A stretch of 64,000 nucleotides of DNA from JALYOK01 sp963840785. GTDB taxonomy: Bacteria; Pseudomonadota; Gammaproteobacteria; Burkholderiales; JALYOK01. Where the stretch lies: positions 1 to 64,000 of the forward strand of contig CAWJAF010000007.1 of assembly GCA_963840785.1 (NCBI GenBank). The letters run 5' to 3'. The first letter of the stretch is position 1. Each line of letters begins with the position of its first letter. The notes beneath the pieces were generated by a model. It worked only from the letters and a program-made list of their open reading frames with translations, had not been told where the DNA came from and did no database searches. Made by a program: the position numbers and the translations under genes. Below, in pieces: positions 42,256 through 53,168 of this stretch.

Positions 42256-42630
42256 TTACTTGACTTCGGCAGTTGCGCCACCTTCGATCAACTGCTTGGC
42301 AATTGCATCGGCGTCCGCCTTGGAAACGCCTTCTTTAACAGCCTTCGGTGCTCCGTCAACCAGGTCTTTGGCTTCCTTCAAACCGAGGCCAGTGATTTGG
42401 CGAACGATCTTAATGGTGTTCACTTTGTTGTCGCCAGCGCCGGTCAACATGACGGTGAACTCGGTTTTCTCTTCCACGGCAGCGGCAGCGGCAGCCGGCG
42501 CGGCAGCGGCAACCGCAGTAGCCGCAGCGGAAACGCCGAATTTCTCTTCCATCATTTTGATGAGTTCGGAAACTTCCAGCACGGACTTGGCGGCAATTGC
42601 GTCAAGGATTTCTACATTTGATAAGGCCAT
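42256..42630 (-). CDS. rplL: 50S ribosomal protein L7/L12
   Basis: 124 residues, intact. It has an N-terminal dimerisation helix, an Ala-rich hinge (about 35-55) and the C-terminal GTPase-contacting domain (KTEFTVMLTGAGDNKVNTIK, GLGLKEAKDLVDGAPKAVKE). Follows rplJ by 34 bases. Confidence 0.97.
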   Translation of the reverse strand: MALSNVEILDAIAAKSVLEVSELIKMMEEKFGVSAAATAVAAAAPAAAAAAVEEKTEFTVMLTGAGDNKVNTIKIVRQITGLGLKEAKDLVDGAPKAVKEGVSKADADAIAKQLIEGGATAEVK

Positions 42631-42664
42631 TACAAACTCCTGAATTTAATTAATCGAATAATAG

Positions 42665-43189
42665 TTAAGCAGATTGCTTTTGATCGCGCACGGCGGCAAG
42701 GGTACGCACAAATTTGGCCGGCACTTCGTTCAGTGTCTGGACAAACTTGGCGATCGGCGCTTGCATCGTGCCCATCAATTTCGCGATGAGTTGATCGCGG
42801 CTCGGCATATTGGCGAGATTCGCGATGTCTTTCGAGGACATCACGTAATTGGCCATTGCTCCGCCTTTCACAACGAACTTATCGTTCGCTTTGGCGAAAT
42901 CACTCAGCACTTTAGCGACCGCGACCGGATCCTCCGAAATACCATAAACCAGCGGCCCGACCATTTGGTCGGACAAGCCGGCGAACGGCGTTTCGGCAAC
43001 CGCGCGTTTGGCCAGGGTGTTTTTCAACACGCGCAGGTAAACGTTGGACGCCCGTGCTTTGGCGCGAAGCTGCGTCATACCGCCGACGGTAATGCCGCGA
43101 TACTCCGCGAGCACGATAGCTTGCGCCGACTTCACCTTGACGGCGATTTCGGCAACTACCGCTTGCTTCTGTTCCAAACTAAGACTCAA
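42665..43189 (-). CDS. rplJ: 50S ribosomal protein L10
   Basis: 174 residues from TTG 43189 (SLSLEQKQAVVAEIAVKVKS), set by an AAAGGAG site upstream; the open frame continues further but is not protein-like. AEYRGITVGGMTQLRAKARA and the C-terminal L12-binding helix are clear. L10 with L12 represses its own translation through the leader RNA upstream, which here has two hairpins. Confidence 0.94.
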   Translation of the reverse strand: MSLSLEQKQAVVAEIAVKVKSAQAIVLAEYRGITVGGMTQLRAKARASNVYLRVLKNTLAKRAVAETPFAGLSDQMVGPLVYGISEDPVAVAKVLSDFAKANDKFVVKGGAMANYVMSSKDIANLANMPSRDQLIAKLMGTMQAPIAKFVQTLNEVPAKFVRTLAAVRDQKQSA

Positions 43190-43450
43190 GGTCTTTCTCC
43201 TTTGAAAATTAAGGAATTGCGCTATTCGCACCTTTTCCCTACGAATAGCGACCTTGCATTCAGGAGACCTCATCACAACTGCTTCACAGCCACAATTCGA
43301 TACCATGTTTGCATTGGGTACGCCATCTGCGTTGGTTTCAATTCACCAAGGCACTGGTGAATTTGCACGATTAAGTCCCTTGCAGGACACCAACGGTCTT
43401 GGATAACCTGCCGATTAGCCAAACTGCGGCCAACCGACAGCCCAAACTCG
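43190..43450 (-). promoter_or_regulatory. rplJ leader region with two hairpins
   Basis: A 261-base gap between rplA and rplJ. It holds CGCTATTCG/CGAATAGCG (arms 43220-43228 and 43242-43250, 9 bp perfect, about 30 bases before the rplJ start) and ATTCACCA/TGGTGAAT (arms 43341-43348 and 43355-43362, 8 bp perfect). This is where the autoregulatory L10 leader is expected. Matching to the L10 leader consensus needs a covariance search. Confidence 0.55.
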
Positions 43451-44156
43451 TTATGCCTGAGCGGTTGTCAGGCTTGTATGATCGACTCGAATGCCGGCAC
43501 CCATGGTGCTGGACAGCGAGACTTTGCGTAAGTAGATACCCTTGGACGTTGCTGGCTTGGCTTTGTTCACCGCGGCGATCAAAGCAGTCAGATTTTCCTG
43601 CAACGCATCTACGGCGAACGAAGCGCGGCCAATCGTACATTGAACAATACCGGCCTTGTCGGCGCGATATTGCACTTGACCTGCTTTGGCGTTTTTCACC
43701 GCTTCTGCAACATTCGGCGTAACGGTGCCGACTTTCGGATTCGGCATCAAACCGCGCGGGCCGAGGATTTGACCGAGTGGACCTACGACACGCATCGCAT
43801 CCGGCGTCGCGATGACGACATCAAAATCCATGAAGCCGCCTTTGATTTTTTCCGCGAGATCGTCAAAACCAACGATGTCCGCGCCCGCATCCTGGGCGAT
43901 TTTTGCGTTAGCGCCTTGCGTAAACACGGCAACGCGCATGGTTTTACCGGTACCGCGCGGCAGCACAACCGCGCCACGCACAGACTGGTCGGATTTTTTC
44001 GCATCGATGCCCAAATTGATCGCGACATCGATGGACTCATCGAATTTGGCGGTTGCGGTTTTCTTGGCCAACTCAAGCGCCTCATTGATCGCGTAGGTCT
44101 TGTTTGCGATCGACGGCTTTTTCTAAAGCCTGCAAACGTTTTGAAAGCTTACTCAT
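43451..44156 (-). CDS. rplA: 50S ribosomal protein L1, one frameshift
   Basis: 234 residues after removing one base near 44107 (GATCGCAAACAAGACC). It starts MSKLSKRLQALEKAV and continues TYAINEALELAKKTATAKFD, GPRGLMPNPKVGTVTPNVAE. Length 706 = 705+1. The ATG overlaps the rplK stop (ATGA). L1 forms the stalk at the E site and represses the L11 operon. Confidence 0.94.
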
Positions 44157-44587
44157 TTGACTCCCTCCACGTCGATTCCCATACTGCGCGCGCTACCGGC
44201 GATGGTGCGTACCGCGGCATCCAGATCGGCCGCCGTCAAGTCAGGCATTTTGGTTTTGGCGATTTGTTCTGCTTGCTCGCGCGTGATCTTGCCAACTTTA
44301 TCGGTATGGGGCTTCGGGCTACCTTTGTCGATCTTCGCGGCTTTCTTGATGAGAATTGTCGCTGGCGGCGTCTTCATCACGAAAGTGAAACTCTTATCCG
44401 CATAAGCGGTGATCACCACGGGAATCGGCAAGCCGACTTCCACGCCTTGAGTTTGCGCGTTGAACGCTTTACAGAATTCCATGATGTTTAGGCCACGCTG
44501 ACCCAATGCGGGACCGATAGGCGGACTCGGGTTCGCCTTACCGGCCGGGACTTGAAGCTTAATATACCCGACGACTTTCTTTGCCAT
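44153..44587 (-). CDS. rplK: 50S ribosomal protein L11
   Basis: 144 residues, intact. KLQVPAGKANPSPPIGPALG and MEFCKAFNAQTQ in the N-terminal domain and the C-terminal rRNA-binding domain TADLDAAVRTIAGSARSMGI are standard. Overlaps rplA. Confidence 0.97.
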   Translation of the reverse strand: MAKKVVGYIKLQVPAGKANPSPPIGPALGQRGLNIMEFCKAFNAQTQGVEVGLPIPVVITAYADKSFTFVMKTPPATILIKKAAKIDKGSPKPHTDKVGKITREQAEQIAKTKMPDLTAADLDAAVRTIAGSARSMGIDVEGVK

Positions 44588-44721
44588 TGATGTAACTCCT
44601 ATTTAAGTGGGTCATAACGAGACTGGCCGTCTCTCCCCGAATGTTTCACTGCGAGATGTTAGGTGAAAGACGTTAAAAGTAAAATCTAAACCCTTTCGAC
44701 GCCTTACCCCTCACTCCTCAA

Positions 44722-45255
44722 CTACGATTTTTCCACTTGCCCAAAATCCAATTCCACGGGCGTTGACCGGCCGAAAATCATCACCGACACGCGTAACTTG
44801 CTCTTGTCGTAATTCACTTCTTCCACGTTGCCGTGGAAATCGGTGAACGGTCCTTCGGTCACGCGAACGCCTCACCCACTTCGAACAAAACTTTGGGTTT
44901 CGGCTTTTCCACACCCTCTTGAACTTGCTGGAGAATGTTCGTGAACTTCTTTCTCGCTGATCGGCGTCGGCTTGGTCGACGTGCCGCCGACGAAACCGGT
45001 TACTTTCGGCGTGCTCTTGACCAGATGCCAACTCTCATCGGTCATGTCCATTTGCACCAAGATATAGCCGGGAAAAAATTTCCGTTCGGAAATACTTTTT
45101 TGCCCCATCTTCATCTCAACGACTTCTTCGACCGGCACCAAAATTTCACCGAACTGTTCTTGCATGCCAGAGCGACGAATGCGCTCAAGCAGTGCCTTTT
45201 GCACACTTTTCTCAAAACCGGAATAAGCATGAACAACGTACCAACGCATCGTCAT
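44722..45255 (-). CDS. nusG: Transcription antitermination factor NusG, two compensating indels
   Basis: 177 residues after removing one base near 44949 (GTTCACGAAC) and adding one near 44869 (GAGGCGTTCGCG). N-terminal domain MRWYVVHAYSGFEKSVQKAL with FPGYILVQM; C-terminal KOW domain EAVRVTEGPFTDFHGNVEEV and a final VELDFGQVEKS. Start ATG 45255, 3 bases after the secE stop; ATG 45249 is an alternative. It couples transcription to Rho and ribosomes. Confidence 0.93.
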
Positions 45256-45258
45256 TAT

Positions 45259-45604
45259 CTAGCTCCGGCCCACGAACATATTTCGAAAGCTCCCAAAGGA
45301 TCCAATCGACCGCCCAGAGAAACAGCGCCATCACGAACACCAAGCCAAACACCACCATCGTGGTTTGAATGGTTTCTTTACGCGACGGCCAGACGACTTT
45401 TTTCGCTTCGGTCCAGGATTCTTGCGCGAAGCCGACGAATTGCTTGCCTGGCTCCGACAACCATGCGACGGTGAGTCCCAGCAAAATTCCCAGGATCACG
45501 GAACCAACGCGCAATATCCCCGATTGTCCCGCTAGGTAGTAATATCCGGCTAAACCCGCTAATACCAATACTATTGCTGCCGCTAGTTTTAATTTATCGT
45601 TCAT
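45259..45604 (-). CDS. secE: Sec translocon subunit SecE, probable frameshift at C-terminus
   Basis: Starts MNDKLKLAAAIVLVLAGLAG, has three membrane segments and the conserved amphipathic ESWTEAKKVVWPSRKETIQT. The uninterrupted frame runs on into nusG, which is atypical. Removing one G near 45274 (TGGGCCGGAGC) gives a stop at 45259 directly before nusG and a 114-residue protein. Length 346 = 345+1. Partner of SecY. Confidence 0.88.
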
Positions 45605-45638
45605 ACATTCCGATTAACGAAGTTGCGATTGCTTTATC

Positions 45639-45714
45639 TGGCAGGCCAGGAGGGTCTCGAACCCCCAACCTACGGTTTTGGAGACCGTCGCTCTGCCAAT
45701 TGAGCTACTGGCCT
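45639..45714 (-). tRNA. tRNA-Trp (CCA)
   Basis: 76 bases with acceptor stem AGGCCAG/CTGGCCT, anticodon loop containing CTCCAAA (anticodon CCA), T-loop TTCGAGA and an encoded 3' CCA. Located between tuf copy 2 and secE. Confidence 0.96.
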
Positions 45715-45738
45715 TCTAAAGCTCCAACTCGCGTTTAA

Positions 45739-46932
<1,194 letters not shown>

Positions 46933-46997
46933 TGTCCTAGTCCTCAGAGTGCAATAAGAAATATTAAATATCGACAATTACACATTCTTCAAAATCT

Positions 46998-47073
46998 TGG
47001 TGCCCATGGCCCGGATTGAACGGGCGACCTCTCCCTTACCAAGGGAGTGCTCTGCCACTGAGCTACATGGGCA
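46998..47073 (-). tRNA. tRNA-Thr (GGT)
   Basis: 76 bases, acceptor TGCCCAT/ATGGGCA, anticodon loop TTGGTAA (GGT), T-loop TTCAATC and encoded CCA. First structural RNA upstream of tuf copy 2. Confidence 0.96.
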
Positions 47074-47078
47074 TAAAA

Positions 47079-47170
47079 CGATTATTGCCTTGCGATCCTG
47101 CGTTGCTCATCGGCTTGCGTACATCAGTACGCGGCGCCGATTCGCGCCTTGACTGGCAAGGCAATAATCG
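47079..47170. repeat. Long inverted repeat between tRNA-Thr and tRNA-Gly
   Basis: CGATTATTGCCTTGC (47079-47093) and GCAAGGCAATAATCG (47156-47170) are perfect 15-bp arms. The interior has nested symmetry: ATCGGC/GCCGAT and GCGTAC-ATCA-GTACGC. It therefore folds into one long hairpin or cruciform inside a tRNA transcript. It could be a dispersed palindromic element or a processing signal. Confidence 0.75.
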
Positions 47171-47197
47171 ATTTTCTGAATACTCTGCCCTACTTTC

Positions 47198-47271
47198 TGG
47201 AGCGGGTGAAGGGAATCGAACCCTCGTCGTAAGCTTGGAAGGCTTCTGCTCTACCATTGAGCTACACCCGC
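47198..47271 (-). tRNA. tRNA-Gly (TCC)
   Basis: 74 bases, acceptor GCGGGTG/CACCCGC with discriminator T, anticodon loop CTTCCAA (TCC), T-loop TTCGATT and encoded CCA. Confidence 0.96.
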
Positions 47272-47329
47272 ACCTGCTACCACAAAAATCCGAATTAATT
47301 CCCAGCAACCGCTTGATTACATTGAATTC

Positions 47330-47415
47330 TGGTGGAGGAGGCTGGATTCGAACCAGCGTAGGCGTAAGCCAACAGATTTACAGTCTGCCCCCTTTAGCCA
47401 CTCGGGCACCCCTCC
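47330..47415 (-). tRNA. tRNA-Tyr (GTA)
   Basis: 86 bases with a long variable arm, acceptor GGAGGGG/CCTCCTCC region, anticodon stem-loop GACTGTAAATC (GTA), T-loop TTCGAAT and encoded CCA. First gene of the tRNA-tuf operon. Confidence 0.96.
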
Positions 47416-47439
47416 GAAACGATCCGAACGAAACGAAGC

Positions 47440-47468
47440 AGTTTAGCTGCGATAGTCATAAGAGTCAA
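47440..47468 (-). promoter_or_regulatory. Promoter of the tRNA-Tyr/Gly/Thr-tuf-tRNA-Trp-secE-nusG operon
   Basis: On the minus strand TTGACT (47463-47468), a 17-base spacer and TAAACT (47440-47445) lie about 25 bases upstream of the tRNA-Tyr 5' end. No other strong promoter was seen before the downstream genes. The rest of the gap (47469-47769) holds only the hairpin at 47724-47746. Confidence 0.7.
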
Positions 47469-47723
47469 ATATCAAGAGGTTGCCATTCCTAAAAACATTA
47501 GTGATTCGACGTTAGTCACCGGGCTGATTCAGTTCCAAAAACATCCCTATTGTCGATACCATAGGTTTCAATGTCGTCAATCGCACAAAAATCCAAGTGA
47601 AGAATATTTCCTCTGACATGACACGAATTACGTTCGAAGTTTAATGCAATTGAAGCAAAAGTCCCCTAGCATGCCGCGGAATTTTTTTCCTATCGAAACA
47701 GAACGCCCCCCAGATAGCGCTTT

Positions 47724-47746
47724 CCAAGGCTTAATATTTGCCTTGG
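47724..47746 (-). terminator. Hairpin after hemY
   Basis: CCAAGGC and GCCTTGG, 7-bp perfect arms with a 9-base loop, 24 bases beyond the hemY stop. No T-run follows. A weak terminator candidate between hemY and the tRNA operon. Confidence 0.35.
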
Positions 47747-47769
47747 GCCATTGCATCAGAGGCGATCAA

Positions 47770-48933
47770 CTAGCGTCTACGGCGGTTATAGCGAAACGCT
47801 TCGTCTGACTTGCCCATTTTTTCCATGAGCTGCGCGTAGGCGGCGTGGGCAGGGCGTGATTGTTCGATCGAGAGGCTGGCTTCGATATAACTTTGCGCTT
47901 TGCCCCACAATTTCTCCGCCGCGCAGAGTTTGCCCAAAGCGAGCAGCAACAGCGCATCGCTCGGATGGCTTTTCAGCCAACTTCGGCCCGTTCGATTTGG
48001 GTCAAGCGGTTTTTCCGAAGCGATGTCGGCGTAAAGCAATGCGAGATCGGAATCCCACTGGTTGGCCGAGCGTGCGCTCGATAATATCTTGCGCTTCCGC
48101 ACTCATGCCAAGCGCCGCAGAAGGCGTTGGCGCCAGCGCGCGCGATGCTCGGCATCAAGGCGATCAGCGGCTGACATTTTCCGCCAAAATTCCTTAAGTG
48201 CTGCGCCATCAAGTGTTTTGCCGAGAGAATTTCGCGCAGCGCATTCAGGCGAAGCGGCTCCAATTGTTTGCGATCGAAATCTTTAAATTTGTAAAGTTGC
48301 GCAAGGCATTCGAGCACTTGCTGCCAATTTTTCGCGACGCTGTGGGCGCGAACTTCCAGGCGCATCACCGCAGGGTTGCGCGGCGCGATAAATTTCGCGA
48401 CATCGAGCACGTCCAAGGCTTCGCGGGCACGGCGATCTTCCACAAAAAATTCTGCTTGGGCGATGAGTTGCAGAAGTTTATTTTCCGGCGCGGCAATTTC
48501 CGCAGCTTTTAAATAGTTGTCGCGCGCCTCGGTATTGCGTTGCTCATGGGCGGCGCGGGCTGCGACGACGGCCGAGAGCGCCGGCGACTCTTGCAATTTC
48601 AGCGCAACGCCAGCGAATTTTTCTGCGCGCCGATAGTGCCCTTCAAAATAAGCTGTCAATGCTTGATCCATGGCACTGCGCGCGCGATTGCGCGAACGAC
48701 GCAATCGATAATCGCGCACGTCGCGCGGCAGTCTGCAACGTATGGATTGCAAGGCGAATAAAGCCATACAACGCGGCAAAGCCAACCACCAACGATACGA
48801 CAAAAAATGACAACGCCATTTCCAAGCGGTAGGGCGGATAGACCAACAACACATAGCCTTTGCTGAATCCCGCGGCCAGCGCCGCGGCGACTGCAATGAC
48901 CAACAAAAATAAAAACGCGATCAACCACCTCAT
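47770..48933 (-). CDS. hemY: HemY-like inner-membrane TPR protein, several frameshifts
   Basis: It starts MRWLIAFLFLLVIAVAAALA, a HemY N-terminal membrane hairpin (second segment ALSFFVVSLVVGFAALYGFI), then TPR-like helices (ALTAYFEGHYRRAEKFAGVA, LQLIAQAEFFVEDRRAREAL, NQWDSDLALLYADIASEKPL, LGKLCAAEKLWGKAQSYIEA). Frame changes are needed near 48725, 48195, 48130 and 48080. The start overlaps the hemX stop (ATGA). It belongs with the heme biosynthesis string, but the biochemical role of this proteobacterial HemY (not protoporphyrinogen oxidase) is unsettled. Confidence 0.8.
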
Positions 48934-49985
48934 TGCGTGGGCTTTTCCCGCGAGGTGAGTTTGTAATTGCGCACCGCTTCCATACTGCCGGAAATATCGG
49001 GAATGTTGATGCTGATGGAACTGTCGATCAATTGTCGCAGCACTGCATCGTCGCTGCGCACGTTACGATTAGCGGTATCAAAATAGCGATTAAGCCAATC
49101 GCGCGCCGCGTTAAGATCGGTTTTGTAAGTCGCTTCGTCGTAGCGCAGCAGCGCCAAGCGCGCGGTCAGTAAACGCAAGCGCAGATTCTCGCGCAGGAAA
49201 AAGTTTGATTGGGGCTCAGCAACGGCACATCATTGCTTTCGATATTTTGCAGCCGTACCAATTGGCGAATCTCGTTCCAAATGCCTCCGGTCCAGCGGCT
49301 AAACGCGCGCCGCTGGGTTCGATTGCTGGCGGTAGCGGCGTCGTCATTCTGAATCGCGCTGCGCTTCGCTCAGCAAGGGCAATTTATCGAGGCCAGCGAT
49401 GATATTGTCGAGCTTCACGCTTAAGCCGACCAGATCGACGAACGGCAGCGCCTTCAGCGTTTGAATATCTTGATCGATCACTTTGCGCAGCTGGCGCCAG
49501 TTGCGGTTTGTCGAGACGCTGCAAACGAATATCGGCGGCTTGCAACGCCGTGAGCGCCGCCGGAACATTGCCGGCTAATTGCAATTGTTGCGCAGCAATA
49601 CTCAAGATTTGTTCGATTTCCGTCAGCGACCATTCGTCGCGATTGCGCGATAGCTCTTGATACATCGCCTCGTAGCGCGACTTGCTGATTCTGCGATATC
49701 GGCGATCTTGCCTTCCAATGCGCGCGAGCTTGCTTTGCGCGAGACTTGACCGATTCGTTCGATTCTTGCACAAGCGATCGAGTTTTGCTTAATCGAGCCA
49801 TCGGCTTCGGCCAAGCGCCGCGCCAACTCTTGCTGCAAGCTCGAATATTGCTGGCGATTGTCCCACCATTGCCAAAGCGACAATGCGAGCGCGCAAGGGC
49901 GATCAGCTGACCCAGCTGAATGCCGGCCGCGCGGCTTCGAGCAGGGCTGGGCTTTGTTGCGGTGTGGATTCGTTTCGTCGTTCAT
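48930..49985 (-). CDS. hemX: HemX-like membrane protein, several frameshifts
   Basis: Begins MNDETNPHRN in an ATGA overlap with hemD, has one membrane segment near ALALSLWQWW, then a coiled-coil stretch (NRQQYSSLQQELARRLAEAD) and a helical C-terminal domain (DIQTLKALPFVDLVGLSVKL, LNAARDWLNRYFDTANRNVR) ending TSREKPTQ. At least four or five frame changes fall between 49930 and 49190. In this gene string HemX is often annotated as a uroporphyrinogen methyltransferase-like protein, but no methyltransferase motif is visible here. Confidence 0.75.
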
Positions 49986-50746
49986 GGCGTCGGCACCGAA
50001 TCGTAGTTCTAATGCTCGTGAGCAGGCCTTCGTCGCCGAAATCGGTCAGCACGCCTTCGTCAAACCCAAGTATCCGCGCGCCTTCCAGGATGGTCGTATG
50101 CGGCGCAAAGATTGGCGTCTGGCATAGTATTTGCAGCAGGCTTGGCCCAATCATATTACAAAAATTATGCAAAGTTTCCCGGCTCAAAACTTGAATCGCA
50201 GCGATGTCGTCACGCTGCAATAATTCCGCCAATTCGCTGCGCCGCAACATCCGGGCGGCGGCGCTTGTAGCACTCAATATACGCGACTTTTGCGCCGCGT
50301 TGGCAAAGCGCGTCGCGTAAGGTTTCGCGCCCGCCGACCCCACGAAAGATGACGATGTGTTTGCCGGAGACATCTTGCAGCGCCGGATGTCGCGAGCAAC
50401 GCCTCGCTATCGGCACCGGCTTCCGGCACGATAATGTCTATCAAACCCGCCGCGCGCAGCGCTTGCGCGGTCATCTTGGCCAATCGCCGCGAGCCGCATT
50501 TGTTTCGGCAAGCGATGCATTGGTGCGAACGCAACCCAAAATCTACGGCGTTCGCGCTAATAAAAATGCCGAATATCCGCATCATCAAGCACTGCAAGCG
50601 CGAATCCGTCAGTTGGGTGGCAGGCTGATAATTCCATCGCGGGAAAGACAGATCGCGTGTCCACCAATTGCCTCGATCTTACTTGCGAAACGCTCGCGCT
50701 TGAAGCAGCGGGCCGAGTGAGAATAACGCCGTGCCCCGTGCAACAC
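49982..50746 (-). CDS. hemD: Uroporphyrinogen-III synthase, heavily frameshifted
   Basis: Segments in different frames give a HemD-like protein: VILTRPAASSASVSQ, then VFPAMELS, FISANAVDFGL, MTAQALRAAGLIDIIVPEAG, ADSEALLA, VSGKHIVIFRGVGGRETLRD, VAYIECYKRRRPD, IAAIQVLSRETLHNFCNMIG. Start at about GTG 50744-50746, overlapping the hemC stop; stop TGA overlaps the hemX ATG. At least five indels. It closes the tetrapyrrole ring with inversion of ring D. Position between hemC and hemX supports the call. Confidence 0.75.
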
Positions 50747-51706
50747 TAATTTCCTGCAGCGGGTGCGGAATTTGCGCTAAGCGCCGCAAGAATCTCGGCA
50801 GCGCCTTGCGTCCATTAGTTGCTGCGCCAGCGTTGCACCAAGATCTTCGGCATCCGTCAGCCGCGCCACGAAGCGAGCGACGAATCAACTGCTTGCCGTC
50901 TGGCGAGGCGACGAAGCCGGTGAGCGCCAAATTCTGGCCGTCGTGCACAGCATGGCAGCCCAGCGGCACTTCACAGCTTCCACCAAGCCGTTTTGAAAAA
51001 GCTCGCTCAGCGAGAACGGCCAACACATTGTTTTGCATCGCCAGAGGTGCGAGCCATTCTGCTAGATCGTCATGATCGGCACGATATTCAATGCCAAGCG
51101 CGCCTTGGCCAACCGCAGGAATGCTTTCCTAGGCGACAACCATGAACGAATTCGTGCAGCTAAGCCAAGTCGAATCAGGCCCGCCGCCGCCAAGATGATC
51201 GCGGCATATTGGCCTTCGTCGAGCTTGCGCAAGCGTGTTTCCACATTGCCACGTAGCGGTTCGACATTTAAGATGTGGAAAACGAGCGCGCAACTGGCTT
51301 TCTCGCCGCAGGCTTGAAGTGCCGACAATACTGCCGTCGGCAGATCTGCGAGCGTCGAAAATCGATTAGAAACAAAGGCGTCGCGCGCATCTTCACGCTC
51401 GCCGGCGACCATTAATGCGAAACCAGCCGGTAATTCGGCCGGCACATCTTTCATCGAATGCACGGCAATGTCCGCTTCACCGCGCTCCAACGCTTGTTCC
51501 AATTCTTTAACAAACAAGCCTTTACCGCCCACTTTGTTCAGCGTGCGATCGAGAATTTGATCGCCCCGGGTAGTCATGCCGAGAATGGAAACGGCGCATT
51601 GCGGATACAGCCCTCGCAATCGACTTTGAATGTGGTTGGCCTGCCATAAAGCGAGCTTGCTCTCGCGAGAAGCGATGACGATTCGATGTGGAAATGAGGA
51701 GAACAT
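50746..51706 (-). CDS. hemC: Hydroxymethylbilane synthase, several frameshifts
   Basis: MFSSFPHRIVIASRESKLAL, then GGKGLFVKELEQALERGEAD, IAVHSMKDVP, and in other frames PAVGQGALGIEYRADHDDLA and AERAFSKRLGGSCEVPLGCH. The GGSC cysteine anchors the dipyrromethane cofactor. Frame changes lie near 51335 and 51285 (compensating), 51135 and 50850, and the end GAAEILAALSANSAPAAGN stops at 50746. It polymerises four porphobilinogens. First gene of hemCDXY. Confidence 0.85.
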
Positions 51707-51944
51707 GAGGACAAGACTAACGCGAATTGCACTAATACTACCATGTCAATTAGGTGATTCCCTGGGTTCTGACTAAATACCTTAATCAAGCGCAATTTAA
51801 CAAAAATTCACAATTGAGACAGATAGTAACGAGTACTGATCTAAGTCCCAGTTCAGAAACAATTAGTTTTTGTATTTTGGGTGGCCGATGGGCCGATCTC
51901 GTTCGACCTCAAGCGAAGCAACTCACTAAAATATTGGAGATAAT
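51707..51944. other. Divergent intergenic region, no feature seen
   Basis: This 238-base AT-richer gap separates hemC (minus) from the lipoprotein gene (plus). Promoters for both must lie here, but no pair of boxes stands out. An ATTGGAGATAAT ribosome-binding region precedes the ATG at 51945. Confidence 0.3.
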
Positions 51945-52992
51945 ATGATTACAAATTTCAAGTCAGGCTTGACGCTGGCATTTGTCGTTGCTGCAGCATC
52001 GGGCTGCGCATCGATGCATCACGAAACCGCGTCCGCACCTAAATCCGAACCTGCTACGCCAACAATGACGGCGATGGTTTCAGCGAACGCGCCAGATGCC
52101 GGCGATCAAGTGCCGCCGAACGCAAAACCGGGCGAATGTTATGCCCGCGTGACAGTCGCGCCGACATTTAAGACAGAGGAACAGCAGTTATTAAAACGCG
52201 CGGCGGCTGAAAAGGTAGAGATTATTCCGGCGAAATATGAAGACGGCGAAGAACGTGTCATGCTGAAGCCTATCAGCAAGCGTTTTGAAATTATTCCGGC
52301 GACCTACGAAACCGTTGAAGAACGCGTATTGGTTCGTGCAGCAAGCAAACGCATCGAGTCAGTCCCGGCGACCTACGAAACAGTTTCGGAGCAAATTCTG
52401 GTGAGCCCAGCGACAACCGCATGGAAGCGCGGCGCGGCCAATAGCGGCGGCGCGACCAAGGTCGACGAAGCAACGGGTGACGTGTTGTGCCTCGTTGAAG
52501 TCCCGGCCGTCTATAAAACCATCAGCAAAGAAGTGGTCAAAACGCCGACCGGCAATCGCGAAGTCGAAATTCCTGCCGAATACACGACTGTCAAAAAGCA
52601 AGTCTTGAAGACACCCCCATCCACTCGCGAAATCGAAGTGCCCGCTGAATTCGGCACGGTCAAAGTAACGAAGCTGGTAACGCCGGCAAAGGAAATGAGG
52701 ACCAGCAATTCCAGCAGAATATCAAACTGTTCAGCGTACTGTGCAAACGTCGGCGGGACGTTCGGAGTGGCGCCAAATTCTGTGTGAAAACAACAGTACA
52801 CCAGGCAAAACTCACTGAAATTCAACAGTCCTAAAAACGGCTGGCTTTGATCCAGGACGCACAGATGGCGTGATGACACCGAAGTCATTTAGCGCGGTTC
52901 AAGCTTATCAGCAGTCGAAAAGTTTGCCGGTGGACTCGGGCCGCTACATCAACGTCGCGACAGTAAAGGCGCTCGGTATCGCAACAAAATAA
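51945..52992 (+). CDS. Peptidoglycan-binding lipoprotein with internal repeats, frameshifted
   Basis: Lipoprotein signal MITNFKSGLTLAFVVAAASG followed by the lipobox Cys. The middle is a run of related units, such as FEIIPATYETVEERVLVRAA, ESVPATYETVSEQILVSPAT, EVPAVYKTISKEVVKTP, EIPAEYTTVKKQVLKTP and EVPAEFGTVKVTKLVTP, all of the form (E)VPA-Y-TV---VL. The C-terminal part, read across frame changes near 52695, 52750, 52815 and 52835, gives EWRQILCENNSTPGKLTEIQ and FDPGRTDGVMTPKSFSAVQA, a PG_binding_1-type domain, ending ALGIATK at 52992. It probably links the outer membrane and the cell wall. Confidence 0.75.
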
Positions 52993-53008
52993 ATTTGAAT
53001 AAAATTGA

Positions 53009-53034
53009 CCGCCCGTATCCGGGCGGCTTTTTTT
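53009..53034 (+). terminator. Intrinsic terminator after the lipoprotein gene
   Basis: CCGCCCG-TATC-CGGGCGG, a 7-bp GC-rich stem with a 4-base loop, followed by C and seven Ts. Seventeen bases after the stop at 52992. Confidence 0.92.
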
Positions 53035-53168
53035 GCATTATTCTAAATTTTCATCGCCTGTAGATCCTTATGGGACGCAGCCTCCAGACGCGCAATTCAC
53101 TATCAATTTTTTGTCAAACGTTTCTTTATTTTTTCGCTGGAAACAACAACGGCAATTTTTAAAACTGT

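Noticed and set aside
47416..47769. CRISPR array or small RNA in the tRNA-Tyr to hemY gap
   Set aside because: No repeated spacer-like units; only one promoter and one hairpin are visible.
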